From contig CAKAKS010000066.1 in NCBI GenBank assembly GCA_916700875.1, positions 15,558,361 through 15,622,360 on the forward strand: a stretch of 64,000 nt of DNA, written 5' to 3'. Of this stretch, positions 14,011-25,805 are shown one piece after another. The notes below the pieces were generated by a model. That model did not search any database. It was not told where the DNA came from and saw nothing but the letters and a program-made list of their open reading frames with translations. A program made the position numbers and the translations under genes. The stretch's first letter is position 1; each line of letters starts with the position of its first letter. The stretch is from Sebastes aleutianus (lineage: Eukaryota > Chordata > Actinopteri > Perciformes > Sebastidae).

Positions 14011-15905
14011 AAGTGGCTTTCCCCCCCCCCCGAGCTTCAGATGAGGTTTGCTTAGTTGCCATGGAGATGGATCAGTTGACATGCCAGCTCAGTAGTTATG
14101 ATTTCACCCGCAGGACTGACCGAGAGACTGGCGATGTCGAAACCCAGCATGAGTGCCTGAGAACAAGACTGGAATGTAAATGTGCCAATTCACAAGCAAC
14201 TGTTAACTGCATTGCTTGGCCTAAAATAACCCCTAGAGGCACTACAAATAAATATATACATTTATGCAACAACCTCTTGTTTTCCTATTTAGAATATATA
14301 TATATATACCTTGTGTCTCAAGGGAACTAGCCTTTGAAGAGGATAATTGTACTGGGGAGTCCCATTGGTCTGAGCAAAGTTCCCACAAACTCCCTTTGGC
14401 CATGACTCTCAGTGTATGTGTGAGATTAATCATGCTGGCGTAAAGAAACCCAGACATGTCCAAGTTCAAAATGTACCCCCCACCCTTCACCCCCACTATC
14501 CCCATCCCGAGTCCTTGCTTCCCGTTGTGTCCTCCAGTAAAAACAGGCTTGTGTTATCTCCTGGATTGCTGATAATGCTAGCCGCGCGAATGCAGCACTG
14601 TTTGTTCAGCCATTATAGACTAAATTCACCAAAAAAAGCCTCTGTGCTTTGCAGCCACTATCGGGGTGAAGCGTATTACACAAGTCTAAAAACAGATCTG
14701 CTCCCCTTGAAATCCATCTGGGCCAGCTGTGCTGAGGCCTACTCCTCGCACTGCTTAATCACAAACATCAGATTTTCATCATATTTCTGAAGCAGCATAA
14801 TTTATGTGCCGATAAGGACGCAGCGCTCTGGTATGTCGTGATGTCCAATCAGCTCACAGTCTCACTGATGCTGACTCATTACGTTCCTTCGAGTTGGAAA
14901 ACAAACCGGCTGCAGGTGGATGTGAGGCTTAGGGCAGAAGGTGTAAGGTGAAATGCAGGTTTATCTGATCTGGAATGAAAGCCTGAAGGAATCTGATCAT
15001 CTGATGTAATGTGTCTGGAATTACAAACGGCGCCTGACTAAAGCGGCATACCATCCCACAGACCCAGGTCACTCCCTAAAGCCCGGGGGAGACAACGCAC
15101 AGAGGGCAAACACAATACAGTGTTTGGGAAAAGAGAGAGGCTCAGACCACACACTAACAACTACAGCTGTTTTTCTTCTTCTTTTTTTTTACAGCGGATA
15201 TTCTATCGCCTGATCAAAGACTTGCTATTTCTGCTCACTCAGACATAAAAACGTTTGCAGCTAAAGTTAACATTAATGTTGTTAGATAAGCTGACATCAT
15301 GTAAGAAGTTTGCACAATGTATACAAGGCCTTGAGTCACTTTTGTAAAAATCAGTCCTCATAATGTTATGACGTCCCGTCAGAGCGTTTAGAGCTGCCTG
15401 GGAATCGGATTCACAGGCGGAACAGATTGCCAGCCTCATCACTCATCTACACCAGGATAGCCAAGAAAAGGGTTACAAAACAAGTCAGTCTCTTTTGTTG
15501 AATGTGGCTTTCATGCACAGTGAAATACTTTTTTTCCCCCTGCAGTTGAGTTGATGCTGTTGGTTGGAAGGCTTTAGGGTCACAGCGTGGTCAGTTGCAA
15601 TCTCGCCATCTGCGCTCTACCTGAACCACAGATGGAGGTTGAGTTTACACAGCACACACACGGCAACACCGTTCATTCAACACGGCGACATGCGGTGCTG
15701 GAAATTTCCTTTGTGCCACGATCGCAGCGAGGGTTAAAAAAAGCTCAGTGGGGGAAACTTGATTCACAGTGGTTCTGGAAATTGTCAATGACAAGCATGA
15801 GAGTGTGCACCTGTTATGAATTAACAGTTTGATACACTGTCATACAGTAGTGTAGTGTCTACAATAATAGCCGCAGCAGCATTTCAGAATAGTATGTGGT
15901 ATTCA
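14011..15905. other. Intergenic DNA, no gene recognised
   Basis: Holds a C run just after the preceding MITE (about 14021-14031), a short TA tract near 14295-14310, and T tracts near 15180. ORFs of 105 and 124 codons at 14013-14330 and 14416-14790 lack recognisable domains and splice context. Confidence 0.5.
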
Positions 15906-16205
15906 TTAAAGGAACAGTGTGTAACATTTAGGGGGATCTATTGGCAGAAATGGAATATAATATTCAAAGTATGTTTCTTCAGTGTATATAATCATTGTGT
16001 TTTTGTTACCTTAGAATAAGCCGTTTATATCAACATATGGAGCGGGTCCTCTTCACGGAGCCAGCCGCCATGTTTCTACAGTAGCCCACAACGGACAAAC
16101 TAAACACTGGCTATAGAGAGGGCCACTCGTGTTTTCAGTTTCAGTTGGTTGAAATCTGCCACCTCACCGCTAGATGCCGGCAAATCCCACACACTGCACC
16201 TTTAA
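15906..16205. mobile_element. TTAA-flanked MITE, 300 bp
   Basis: Bounded on both sides by TTAA. The left end reads AGGAACAGTGTGTAACATTT and the right end, reverse-complemented, reads AGGTGCAGTGTGTGGGATTT, giving an imperfect terminal inverted repeat of about 20 bp. TTAA target duplications are characteristic of the piggyBac and Kolobok superfamilies; which one this belongs to cannot be decided here. No coding capacity. Confidence 0.7.
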
Positions 16206-16466
16206 ACGACTAAATAGCACATCATATTTAATTGTTTTCACATGCAGAGCAGCTCTGTTGGTGGTGAGTGATAAAATAGGGATGGAGGCAGTGTGACCTC
16301 TGCAGTGACATCACATGTGTCCCCGTTGATGAATGTGAAAAATGCAGGTGTCATCAGGCTGTTAGTCGCCCCATCTGCTCAAGGTGAAGTCAGAATCTTA
16401 CGCAGTCAGACAATACAACATGGGCCAACTAAACTACATGTTGCCAACTAAACTACATGTTACCAA

Positions 16467-16954
16467 CAACGGTTCATATGATATCTTACGAATAGTTATT
16501 TCTCTTTTTTCGTGGGTTTTCCTATGAATGTCCAGCAACACGTGTCAATTTACGCTCCTTACATGCTTACAGTCTTTTCAAAATAAACTTTCGTCTTCCC
16601 AGGAAACAACTTGTTTAGGTTCAGGAAAAGATTGACTTGGTTAGGTTTAGGAAGAAATCGTGGTTTGGGTTAAAATAACTACACTTGAAATACTTGGTTA
16701 CATTAAGGCAACTAGTAGCATAACATAAGTGTGGATGTTACGTGACTTACACAGGGTACAAACAACGGTCTAAGTCCAGTGTTTTTTGACCCACCCATAC
16801 ACCCTGACCTCCTCCCTACGCGTTCGTCGCTCTTCATACTTCCTGGTTCGCGATTACGTGGATTACATATGAATTGATTCCGTGGGATATATACGAATTA
16901 CAATGCATTTCTTTTCGTAGGTATATATATGAATGGTGTATGAGAACAGCCTGC
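16467..16954. repeat. Interspersed repeat, copy 1
   Basis: About 490 bp that closely matches the flanks of 49310-50240: ACGGTTCATATGATATCTTA, TACAGTCTTTTCAAAATA, ACTTGGTTAGGTTTAGGAA, and the end TATGAATGG..GAGAACAGC. Its ends are weakly inverted relative to each other (TTCATATGATAT..TACGAA against TTCATATATATACCTACGAA), suggesting a DNA-transposon relic. This uninterrupted copy is the reference for the nested insertions in copy 2. Confidence 0.75.
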
Positions 16955-19073
16955 AACAATACAAAAACACCAAACCGTTGGACCCTGTTGTATTCATTAA
17001 TACCCAGCCTACCTCTAAAGCATCAAATCGTCTGTGGTGTAATGTTGGACCTGCCCTCCTAGCATCAGGGATCCATCATGGTGGGGGGGGGATAAGGGAA
17101 TACTGGAGATAACCACACAGGCAGCAACCCAGGAAGCTCTAACTCAAGAAGGAAGCATCAAGCGCGATTTCACTCTCAGATAAAGGAGGAATTCAATTAG
17201 AGGACAGTCTGTGACAGAAAGAGTGAGAACAGCAGAGTGAGACAAGAGAGGGATGGAAGGAAAATGTTTAATTTGCTATGTAAAATCTACCTCGGAAATA
17301 CAGTATGAAATTGTCCTTGCAAAACCTTTTGACTTTACTGCTATACAGTATGACCAGTTCACTTGCAGACTTAAAGACCATGAGCTCACTCTAATCCAGT
17401 CCAATTCGGAGACTGAAAAAGAAAGAACAGCTCTCTCTGGTTCCCATGGCTCGCTGTAGATGCCTGCATTAACTTTCTTTATGCAATAAGAAGAGTGGGT
17501 GATCCAAAACTGCATGAGAAATCACTGAAGCATATTTAATGTACTTTTTATTGGTGTTGTTAACTCCAGCAGAACTCATCTCTTTCAGTGCACTCTCACA
17601 AAAACAAGCTTTCTCATCCACTCAAAGTGGCCAACAGACAGGATAATCAGATAACTTTATTTGATTTAAACTACAGGGTTTCTTGGCAGTATATGTGCCT
17701 CTGGCTTTTGGTGGGAAGGTCCTCTTTGCAAAAATCACACAATTTCAAGATTAGTTACTGAGCTTAACGTGAAAAAAATGGTCTATGAACAAATCTTTTC
17801 ACTTTAGCTTGTTGCATTCTTCACCTCACAGTCCCTACAGACACACTGAGGATAAACCATCATTACAAAATGGTTTGTGCATGCTCAGGACTCAGGGGCA
17901 ATGATTTGGAAAAACAGCAGATCTATAGCAAAATTATTATTATTATAATCTTATTGTGTACTTATTATCATTCCAAACTAAAGTGAATGACGTAGCCGTG
18001 GGAAAGCAATGGATAAAGATCCAAGTGGCAATTCACTTCAACTCTAGGTAGTCATTGAAACACTGTTCCCATTCCTTTTGTAACACTAATTAGGTTCATT
18101 GAACCTGGGTCTATCCTTGGAAAGCCATTCTACAACCCAAACTATTTTCTCATGGCATGCAACAAAAACAACAACAGAAAAACGAGGAAAACGGGACTTG
18201 AGGCTCAATCACAAGAATATGGAGAAACTGCTGGAGGCGTAAACATGGAAAACACAGAATTTATTTCTTACCTCAGTCCAATATGTGTAGCACAAGAGCA
18301 ACAGATCATTTAAATATAACACTGTTGACAGAGCTGATAAGCTTAAGATACATATAAAGAGTCACATCGAGAGAAGGCAATTGCTTCCATATCTCAGCAA
18401 ACAACTTCCCCTTGGCTATTAGGTGCCCATTTAGCCTGGCGCTGCTATTTAGTGCCATTAAAATAAGTTCATAAGGGGACAATTCTTCTGCTAACTCCAG
18501 GTCTAATCTGCCGGCACCAGGCTGCTGCAGCAGCAATGGGAAGTGGAGATTTCTGCAGCCGACAGACTGAAGGGCAGAGAAACGCATTCATGAAGGATTG
18601 AAGTTGTTGGTTGGGTGGAAACTCTGCACAGAAAACTGCTCTAAAGATTAATTTCTTGCTGCATACTGTAACATGAGCCTAACATCCTATTTAAGTTGTG
18701 GCTCATGCAGAGTAGGCTTTTAGGGCAAATAAAGTCTGAAGATACCGAGACAGCTAATAAGTTCTAAGTCTTCACAAATATTACAAGTCAGAAAGTCTTT
18801 AAAGATGTTTTTATCTTTTTTTTTTAATGTAAACCATGGTTCAAATGACTGTGTGTATGTGAAAGGGGTTGCGCAAAGTAAACAAACCTACAGGAACACC
18901 CTAAGCTTTACGGAGTGTTTTAGCATCTTTGAGCTCATTGTTTTGGTTTTGAGGCCCGAAACTTAACTGTTCCAGATGCAGATGATTGTGTGTTTTCTTT
19001 CTTTAATTTTTTCTTTTTACATAGCTGAGTCTTTACGATGCAAAATATTCTAAATGTGTTACTATTGGAGCGA
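16955..19073. other. Intergenic DNA, no feature seen
   Basis: A G run near 17083-17091 and several short unrecognised ORFs. No gene, RNA gene or complete element is supported. Confidence 0.5.
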
Positions 19074-19500
19074 GTCTTATGTTCCCTCAACCCTATGTTC
19101 TGTCAGATCAGTACCTCCACTGGTGCCATGCCATTGTTCTGACGGTCCATTATTCCAAAACCCTAATAAACCAAAAACCCATTTGTCCGACAGCCTGTTA
19201 TCCTGAAAACAAACGCCCATTGCTCTGAAAATACTTCCTAATCGCATTTCTTTCCTACTATGGCGAAGGAATGATCCGCCCTACTCTGCCTCTGATTGGC
19301 TTACTGTAATATTCTTACCCTAACCCTAACCAATTTCACTCCTCATGCCAAAACCTACCAAACCCAACCAACGAAGGCAGTGAGTACATGTCAGACTGTC
19401 AGCTATTGGATATTGTTAGCACAATATCTCAAAAGGTTATAGAGCATAACATGAGCCAAGGATGATGATGAGGGAACATGGGGTTGAAGGAACATAGGAG
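19074..19500. mobile_element. MITE-like inverted-end repeat, about 430 bp
   Basis: The left end (CTTATGTTCCCTCAACCCTA, then TGTTC) is matched in inverted orientation at the right end (TCCTATGTTCCTTCAACCCC, then ATGTTC). The interior contains repeated phrases such as CATTGTTCTGA and CATTGCTCTGA, and a CCCTAACCCTAACC stretch. It is probably a foldback or MITE relic; superfamily unknown and target duplication not resolved. Confidence 0.5.
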
Positions 19501-21756
19501 CTAATTTGGGATGTACAAAAAGTTCATGAGGGACCATAGGCCTGACCCCATTATGATGCAAGACCTGCATTGTGGTCTTTATTAATTTTTAAGGTCAAAA
19601 CCTCAAGTCTCAGAGCACTCAAGTCCAAATAAAGACTCAAATTAAGTCCTCATTTGTGTGACTGAAGTCTCATTCAAATCCAAGTCCCTGGGCACATTTA
19701 TCAAATGGCCCTGGGTTGTCATTTCCAAAGAACATTTTGAGAGATCAGATTTCTATCTCTGCTTCACCCGGTATCACACATTAATATCTGATGTGTTTCT
19801 ACAGCAGCCACAGAGAAACACACAGGAGGTGGTCCTGCCCACCTGATCACACTGCCATTAGCCTGCTGCTGATAAGATGGCAATTACAGGAACAATCAAA
19901 GTCTCAATGACATGTAATTCCATTAAAATCCGTCCCACTGTCCAAAAATGTAATCAACATTGTGCTATCGTGGTTCCATTTCCCACTTCTCTACCTTTTG
20001 GCTGACCTTGTCGACACCACTTGCATCAAACATGAGCCGCACAAACACTTTGCCTCGTAAATTTATGCAGCAAATTTCCAAAGAGAAAGAAGGTGCATAT
20101 CCATGTAGATGAAATATAAAATCCGTCTGACACTGTGCTACATTGTCTGGTTTTAGTGAGGTGTCTAATGGTGTGGACGTTGTTCCATGTAGTGCACAAA
20201 GCAAAGGTTGAGCATTTTATGCCAATTTCTCTATAAAAAACAGCAGCATAAACTACAGTCTGGCTCAGTGACAAGGCAGTATCTCTAATGACTTTGGGAT
20301 AACATGTTTCTCCAGGCGTGTTGTTGTTTTTTTCCCCCACATAATGAGAATTGGTTTCCCCTAAGCAATGAGATGTCCTGTTTGCATTTTTGGGCTGGCA
20401 CTCAACTGGCTTTGCCGCAGAGGAAGAACCAAACACAGTCAGGGACCGGGCTGTTCTATTTTAAAAGTCAGAGGAACAGGTCTAAGCTCGTTGACTGCCT
20501 ACATATACCATTAGCAATGCCAGCAATGTTCCAAAGCAAAAGGAAGCCGGCTGAAGAGATGCTATCGCATGGCGCGCTCTTATGTTTTCATGCCATTCGT
20601 GTCCCTCTGCTGTCTCGACCTCAAGACTAAAACCCTCTCCTACCTATCTTCTCCTCCACCCACGCGTTCTGACATTCACATCTATCCTTTCTGCTCGCTC
20701 CGTCTCCCCAGTGCAATTCAAGCATAAACTGGACGGTCAAGATTCTTGCAGGAAACGTTGCATGAGAAAGCAGTGTCGAGGTGTGTCCTTCTAATCTTAG
20801 TCTGACTGGCATTGAGGAGGTGAGCATGTCAAGGGACTTGCGTGCAACACAGGAATTTAGGAACAAAGGAAGGCAGATGCTGTCTTCCCCCCACTAAAGC
20901 CCCCTGGGATCACCAATTAGAGATACTGTCATGAAGCTTTCCAAAAGTAATAACACAGACCATGATTTTATTTCAAGAAACATAATCCCAAAAAATAAAG
21001 TCATAACACTACAGCATGTTGTCCTTCTCAATGAGGGATCATTCAGTACTAGATTACACAACCCAGTTCCCCTTCCTCTACATTTCCTTTCCTCAGCTTT
21101 ATCTTCAATCAGCATGTTAAGCCTTATTACAATATGCTTTACATGGCGCCAGGGGCTGAGCCCGCGAACACAGTCTTAAAGGTGCAGTCACACTAGTGGG
21201 CACCAATGGAAATTAGCTTGACCCCTTACTCTCTTTCATTGAACGCTTCGTGGAGCTGAGGGGAACGGCAAAGTTGGGGGATAATTCTCTGCGGGACCAT
21301 CAGTACCAGCCCTTTCACATACAAGTAGTCATGGATGCCAATTTTAATATAAAAATTATTGATTATAGCTGCTTTAACACATCTACAAGTTTAATTTATC
21401 CATCCTTATCTCAAGAGCTCAAGACTTGAGCGTGGAACCATGTCAAAAGGTTCTCAGCGTTGCTGATTATAACAGGCTTTAAGCTTGTATTGTTTGATGA
21501 GGCAGTGATATGCAGAGGGTATAGGAGCAATTATGGGGTGAAAAAAATGAATAAGATTGATGATTAAGTCTTATTTTGATGCAAAGATTACATTAGCAGG
21601 AATGTAGCACAACATGGAAGTGAAGTCTGTTTATTTAAATGTGAAAGTAAAAAAAAGTAAAAATATTTTAATATTTAATTACAGATTGAAACAAAATGCA
21701 TGCTAAATAAATGCTGACATCCGCAATGTGAGGAGAAAAGCATGGACATGCAGAGT
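19501..21756. other. Intergenic DNA, no gene recognised
   Basis: Several unrelated short ORFs, the longest 136 codons on the minus strand at 20026-20436, with no recognisable domain or splice chain. CTTAAAGGTGCAGTCACAC at 21176 resembles the end of a TTAA-type MITE but no partner end was found. Confidence 0.45.
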
Positions 21757-21975
21757 TAAAAAATTAAATCAAATCAAATTATTTTTAAGTAAATCAAATT
21801 AATTTTAAAAATCAAGTCAAGTTTTAAAATACAAAAATTAAATCAAATGACTTTCAACAATTAAAAAAAACAAGTTAAATCAACTTATTTTAAAAAATTA
21901 AATAAAAAAAGTTAAATCAAATTAATTAAAAAAATTAAGTTAAATCTAATTAATTAAAGAAAAAATCAAATTAAG
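21757..21975. repeat. AT-rich array, A-rich on the + strand
   Basis: Degenerate reiterations of AAATTAAATCAAATTAA-like words, almost purely A with scattered T and C on the + strand. A counterpart with the complementary polarity lies at 23309-23692. Confidence 0.7.
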
Positions 21976-23308
21976 TTGCTGGTTTTGGTGAGAAAAACAA
22001 AGCCCTAATACAGAGACTATTTTCCGCTGCATAAGGCCAAAGAGGAGCATTATTAACCGCGGCAAACACAAAAGGTTTTTGATTCGATTAAAAAATAAAA
22101 ATGCAATCAATCTTACAAGGGAAAGCTGAAATATGATATAAATCCAGGATGAGAAAAAAAAATCAGTCTACCATCCCTTTAGCAAAAAGAAAAAGCACAT
22201 AAATCTCCCCCTTCGCTATTCATTTTCATACAGTCCCTTACAATACATGACCCAGCCATTCTTCAACTATTAGACAGATTTCCTCCTAGCCCAGTGCTCT
22301 GACCCTCCTCCACCCACCCCTCCCATCTGAGATCAGTGGCTCGTAATTGACTTGAGAGTTATGTTATGTGTTCACAACAGAGACCACATTAGGCACTAGT
22401 TACAGTAAATATTATTGTTTGTAACCAAGCCATTGTAAGATTCCTCAATACTATACATGACACTGAAAATTAAACCAGATTTATATTGATCAAGGTGCAT
22501 CATTGCCTTTTCTTATAGCAATAGGTTCTGTGTTATTGCTTGGCAGGTATTATTTATGTTTGGTTATTAAGTCTGACTTGCCATTCTCTGATATTGCCTG
22601 ATAGCAGCTGACAGAAAATCATAGTAATTTTTAGCTCATTTTTCCACTTTCGTTAAAAAAGCCTTGACACAAATCTTATCAACTTGGTAGTTATATTTTC
22701 AAAACAATCAACACGGCACAGTGGTACATGGAGACCAAGACCACTTCTATTGGCTTGTTTTTTAAACTGTCATCTTGATATTAAATACATTTTCATCTTA
22801 TGTCAACATAACCGATCATATTGTCAGTGTGCAGAAAGACGAGGCTGGTGTAGCGTACACCAGATGAGATTGAATTTGGCACCTTCTCACTGGCAAAATG
22901 GCGAGTTGGCAGCAGTATGCACACGCTGCTCAACTGAACATGTCAAAATGTTCACACAGCCTTGTTCATTATTCCCCGGTACACTGTCACCTGTAACTCG
23001 TCAAAAATGTGATGTGATAAGTTGCAGGCCACATTAATGTTGGTTTACTTCCATCGATTTATTCATTAAATTAAGTAATACCTGCTAACTAGCTGAGTCA
23101 GGAGGAGCCCTTAAAAGAAGGGGTGTGTTAGTCCTAACTTCTAAGGACTATTTGGATCTAAGACTAATTTACAAAACATTTTAGCACTAAAAGTAGCTTC
23201 CAAGTCTAAAAGATGTTAGAGGCAGTTAGAGGCAGTCCAAAGCTGCTAAGTCACTGACCTGCTTACAATGCTGCAGGTAATGTGTCTCACAATATAAATA
23301 CATTTCTT
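21976..23308. other. Spacer between two oppositely oriented AT-rich arrays
   Basis: About 1.3 kb of ordinary composition. The ORF at 22684-23037 (117 codons) has no recognisable domain. Near 23105-23235 there is a degenerate stretch (TCCTAACTTCTAAGGAC, TTAGAGGCAGTTAGAGGCAG) that may be a repeat fragment. Confidence 0.45.
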
Positions 23309-23692
23309 AAATTAATTTGACCTAATCTTTCAAATTAAATTCACTTAATGTTTTTACATTAATTTGACTTAATTTGTTTTATTTTTTCAATGAATTAACT
23401 TTAATTATTTTAAGTAATTATATTATTTATAATTAAATCATGAATCAATTATTATTTTAATTAGTTTGATTTAATTGATGTAATTTATTTTTACTTAAAC
23501 TTCAATATTTTTTAAATTTTTCATTATTTAATTTGATCTCATTTTAAATATGTATTTAAATTTATTTGATTTAATTTAATTTTCAAATGTATTTAATCTA
23601 AATAAAATATATTGACTTTGATTTTGATTTTAATTCAATTTAATCTAACTTAATTGAACTTAATTGAATTGACTTGACTGAATTGACCATGA
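23309..23692. repeat. AT-rich array, T-rich on the + strand
   Basis: Degenerate reiterations of AATTTGATTTAATT-like words, the reverse complement in character of the array at 21757-21975. The 3' part shifts to AACTTAATTGAACTTAATTG phrases. Confidence 0.7.
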
Positions 23693-25520
23693 AAAGCTGT
23701 GTATCAGAATGGGTATATTGCAATGAGGTATAGTATTAATCCTTGTTTCTAAAAACAAGCAAACAAAAATGATAATCTAGTTAATGTGTGTGCATTTTAT
23801 CTTTGTTCAGTTTCTAATCTTCAATTTAAAGACATTTGGATTCAACACTATGGAAAATTTTAAAAAACTGTTGTGGGGTTTCAATTGGAGAAAATAAATG
23901 TATAGTATATTACTGACAAACTGTATAATGACTTATTCCATGGAAACACATGACGCACATACTTTATATACTACAGATAAAAGATACACATCATTGACTT
24001 GCATAGGTTTGTCCCCACTCTCCTGAGATTATCTGCTACTCTGCTTCTTTCCATGGAGGTCATTCCCAGCATATATGGGTCTTCCCCCGTGAGAGTAATA
24101 TGTACATATTTAATTCATATACTGTAGCTTTTGTATAGATGTATGCAAGTGCTTATGCGTGGGTGTTGGGATGTAGTACATAGGGGACTGGGTTAGCATA
24201 AGCATTAAGGTTAAGAGATGAGGGTTCAGCCTAAGGTTAGTCAAGGCACACTATTTTTACTGAACAAAGATGTACGTGTACTAGTGCGAGTGAGTGCAGC
24301 ATACATGGGTGTGTGCTTGTTTCATCTGTTCTATGAGGCGAATCTCCACGTATTAATTGTAAAGAAGTCCTGGTTAAAGATAGACCGCAGCTGCATGAAA
24401 AACAGCTTTCTCCAAGAATCATTCAGAGAGCTGACCCTTAAAATACAATAAATGACTTGGTCTATAATGAGGCCACTTAATGTGGGTGGTGTGGTGCAAA
24501 GCAAGATACAATGACCTGCCTTGAAACACTGTGGCTAGAGGCACTGTGCTTGCAAACGTACATGACAAGTGTGTGGAAACATTTGGTTAGGCCAGTCAAA
24601 AGGGGTTCTGTGAGTCCAAATAAGGACTGTTTATGTCCTTATTACAAAAAAAAAAAACATCTTAAGACTGATTGACGGGCTTCTTGTGTCTTAATTATTA
24701 TACAGTGGACTCCATGTAGCCAGAGAAAATGGGTGGTACACCTTGTTTATTAAGCAAGGCCCAAACTGCTCAGTCACTGCGCTGGGCTGTGACATTATAG
24801 TCTGGAAAATGTATGACTGTACACACTGTGTATTGGAGCATGGCAGCGCGTCACTCCAGGTAATGTCTGCACAGTGTCTCATTTTTCACTAATGTTTGGA
24901 ATATTAGAGCAGGGCGACGGGAGTTTGCTGTGCAAAATGGCCACTGTGGATAGACACAAAGGTATTAGCTTGGAACAATTTAAACACATGAATATACAAA
25001 TGTGGTATAAATCGACTGGTTTCAATTCCACATGGTGCCACAACATGAAATCTCTTGTATCTTTAGATTGTGATCATTTGGAGGGTAGGGATGACTGGAT
25101 AACAAGATGATTCCTAGAACTACCCGTATCTTACCATCTTGAACATGATGTTCATAATGTTGAGTCTGTTCAAACCTGTTCCAGTTTAACAAACAAATTG
25201 CTCTGCGCTCATTCAACCACTATTAAAGTGTGTTCTCAAGTCTCAGGGACCACATTTCATGAATGTGCAACTGTGGTGTTTAAATTAACATTGTTCTCTT
25301 CTCTGTCTATTAATCCCTTTTGTCTGTCAGAAGATACCAAAGTTATCAATATGGGAGAAATCAGGGGATTAGCAGCCACAGTAATGATTCAAATGAAAAG
25401 ATGTGTATACATTATAGTATATTGTATAATTTGAGTAAAAATAAGCAAATAAAAAAGAACAGAAAACAGAATGTAAACAATTGATGGCTTTATAAATATA
25501 CATACAGTATGTGTCGACTA
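23693..25520. other. Intergenic DNA, no feature seen
   Basis: No gene or complete element recognised; an A tract lies near 24645-24658. Confidence 0.5.
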
Positions 25521-25805
25521 TAAGGGGGGCAGTGGTTAGCACTGTTGCCTCACAGCAAGAGGCAACAGTGCTAACCGGTCGAGGCAGATGGCCGCACACC
25601 TAGAGCTGGGTTCTGCCCAAGGTTTATACCTGTCAAAGGGGAGTTTTTCTTGCCACTGTTGCATAAGAATGCATGCTCAAGGGGGGGATCTCTTGTTGGG
25701 TCTCTAAATTATAGAGTACGGTGTAGACCTACTCTATATAAAAAGCGTCTTGAGATAACATCTGTTATGATTTGACGCTACATAAAAATAAATTGAATTG
25801 AATAC
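25521..25805 (+). mobile_element. SINE-like retroposon with an internal perfect hairpin
   Basis: Starts with GGGGGGCAGTGGTTAGCACT, a tRNA-SINE-like head, and continues into a tail I recognise from fish SINEs (CTAGAGCTGGGTTCTGC, GGGAGTTTTTCTTGCCACTG, TTGGGTCTCTAAATTATAGA, GTCTTGAGATAACATCTGTT), ending in an A-rich run with GAATTGAATA. Instead of continuing through the usual tRNA box B, the head folds back: an 18-bp perfect inverted repeat occupies 25534-25551 and 25559-25576. Confidence 0.7.

Noticed and set aside
19318..19332. CCCTAACCCTAACC as an interstitial telomere repeat
   Set aside because: Only two units, inside a repeat-like segment; too short to mean a telomeric relic.
20026..20436. 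136-codon minus-strand ORF as a gene
   Set aside because: No recognisable domain, no splice context, and composition like flanking intergenic DNA.
22684..23037. 117-codon plus-strand ORF as a gene
   Set aside because: No domain, no supported splice sites, and it lies between AT-rich repeat arrays.
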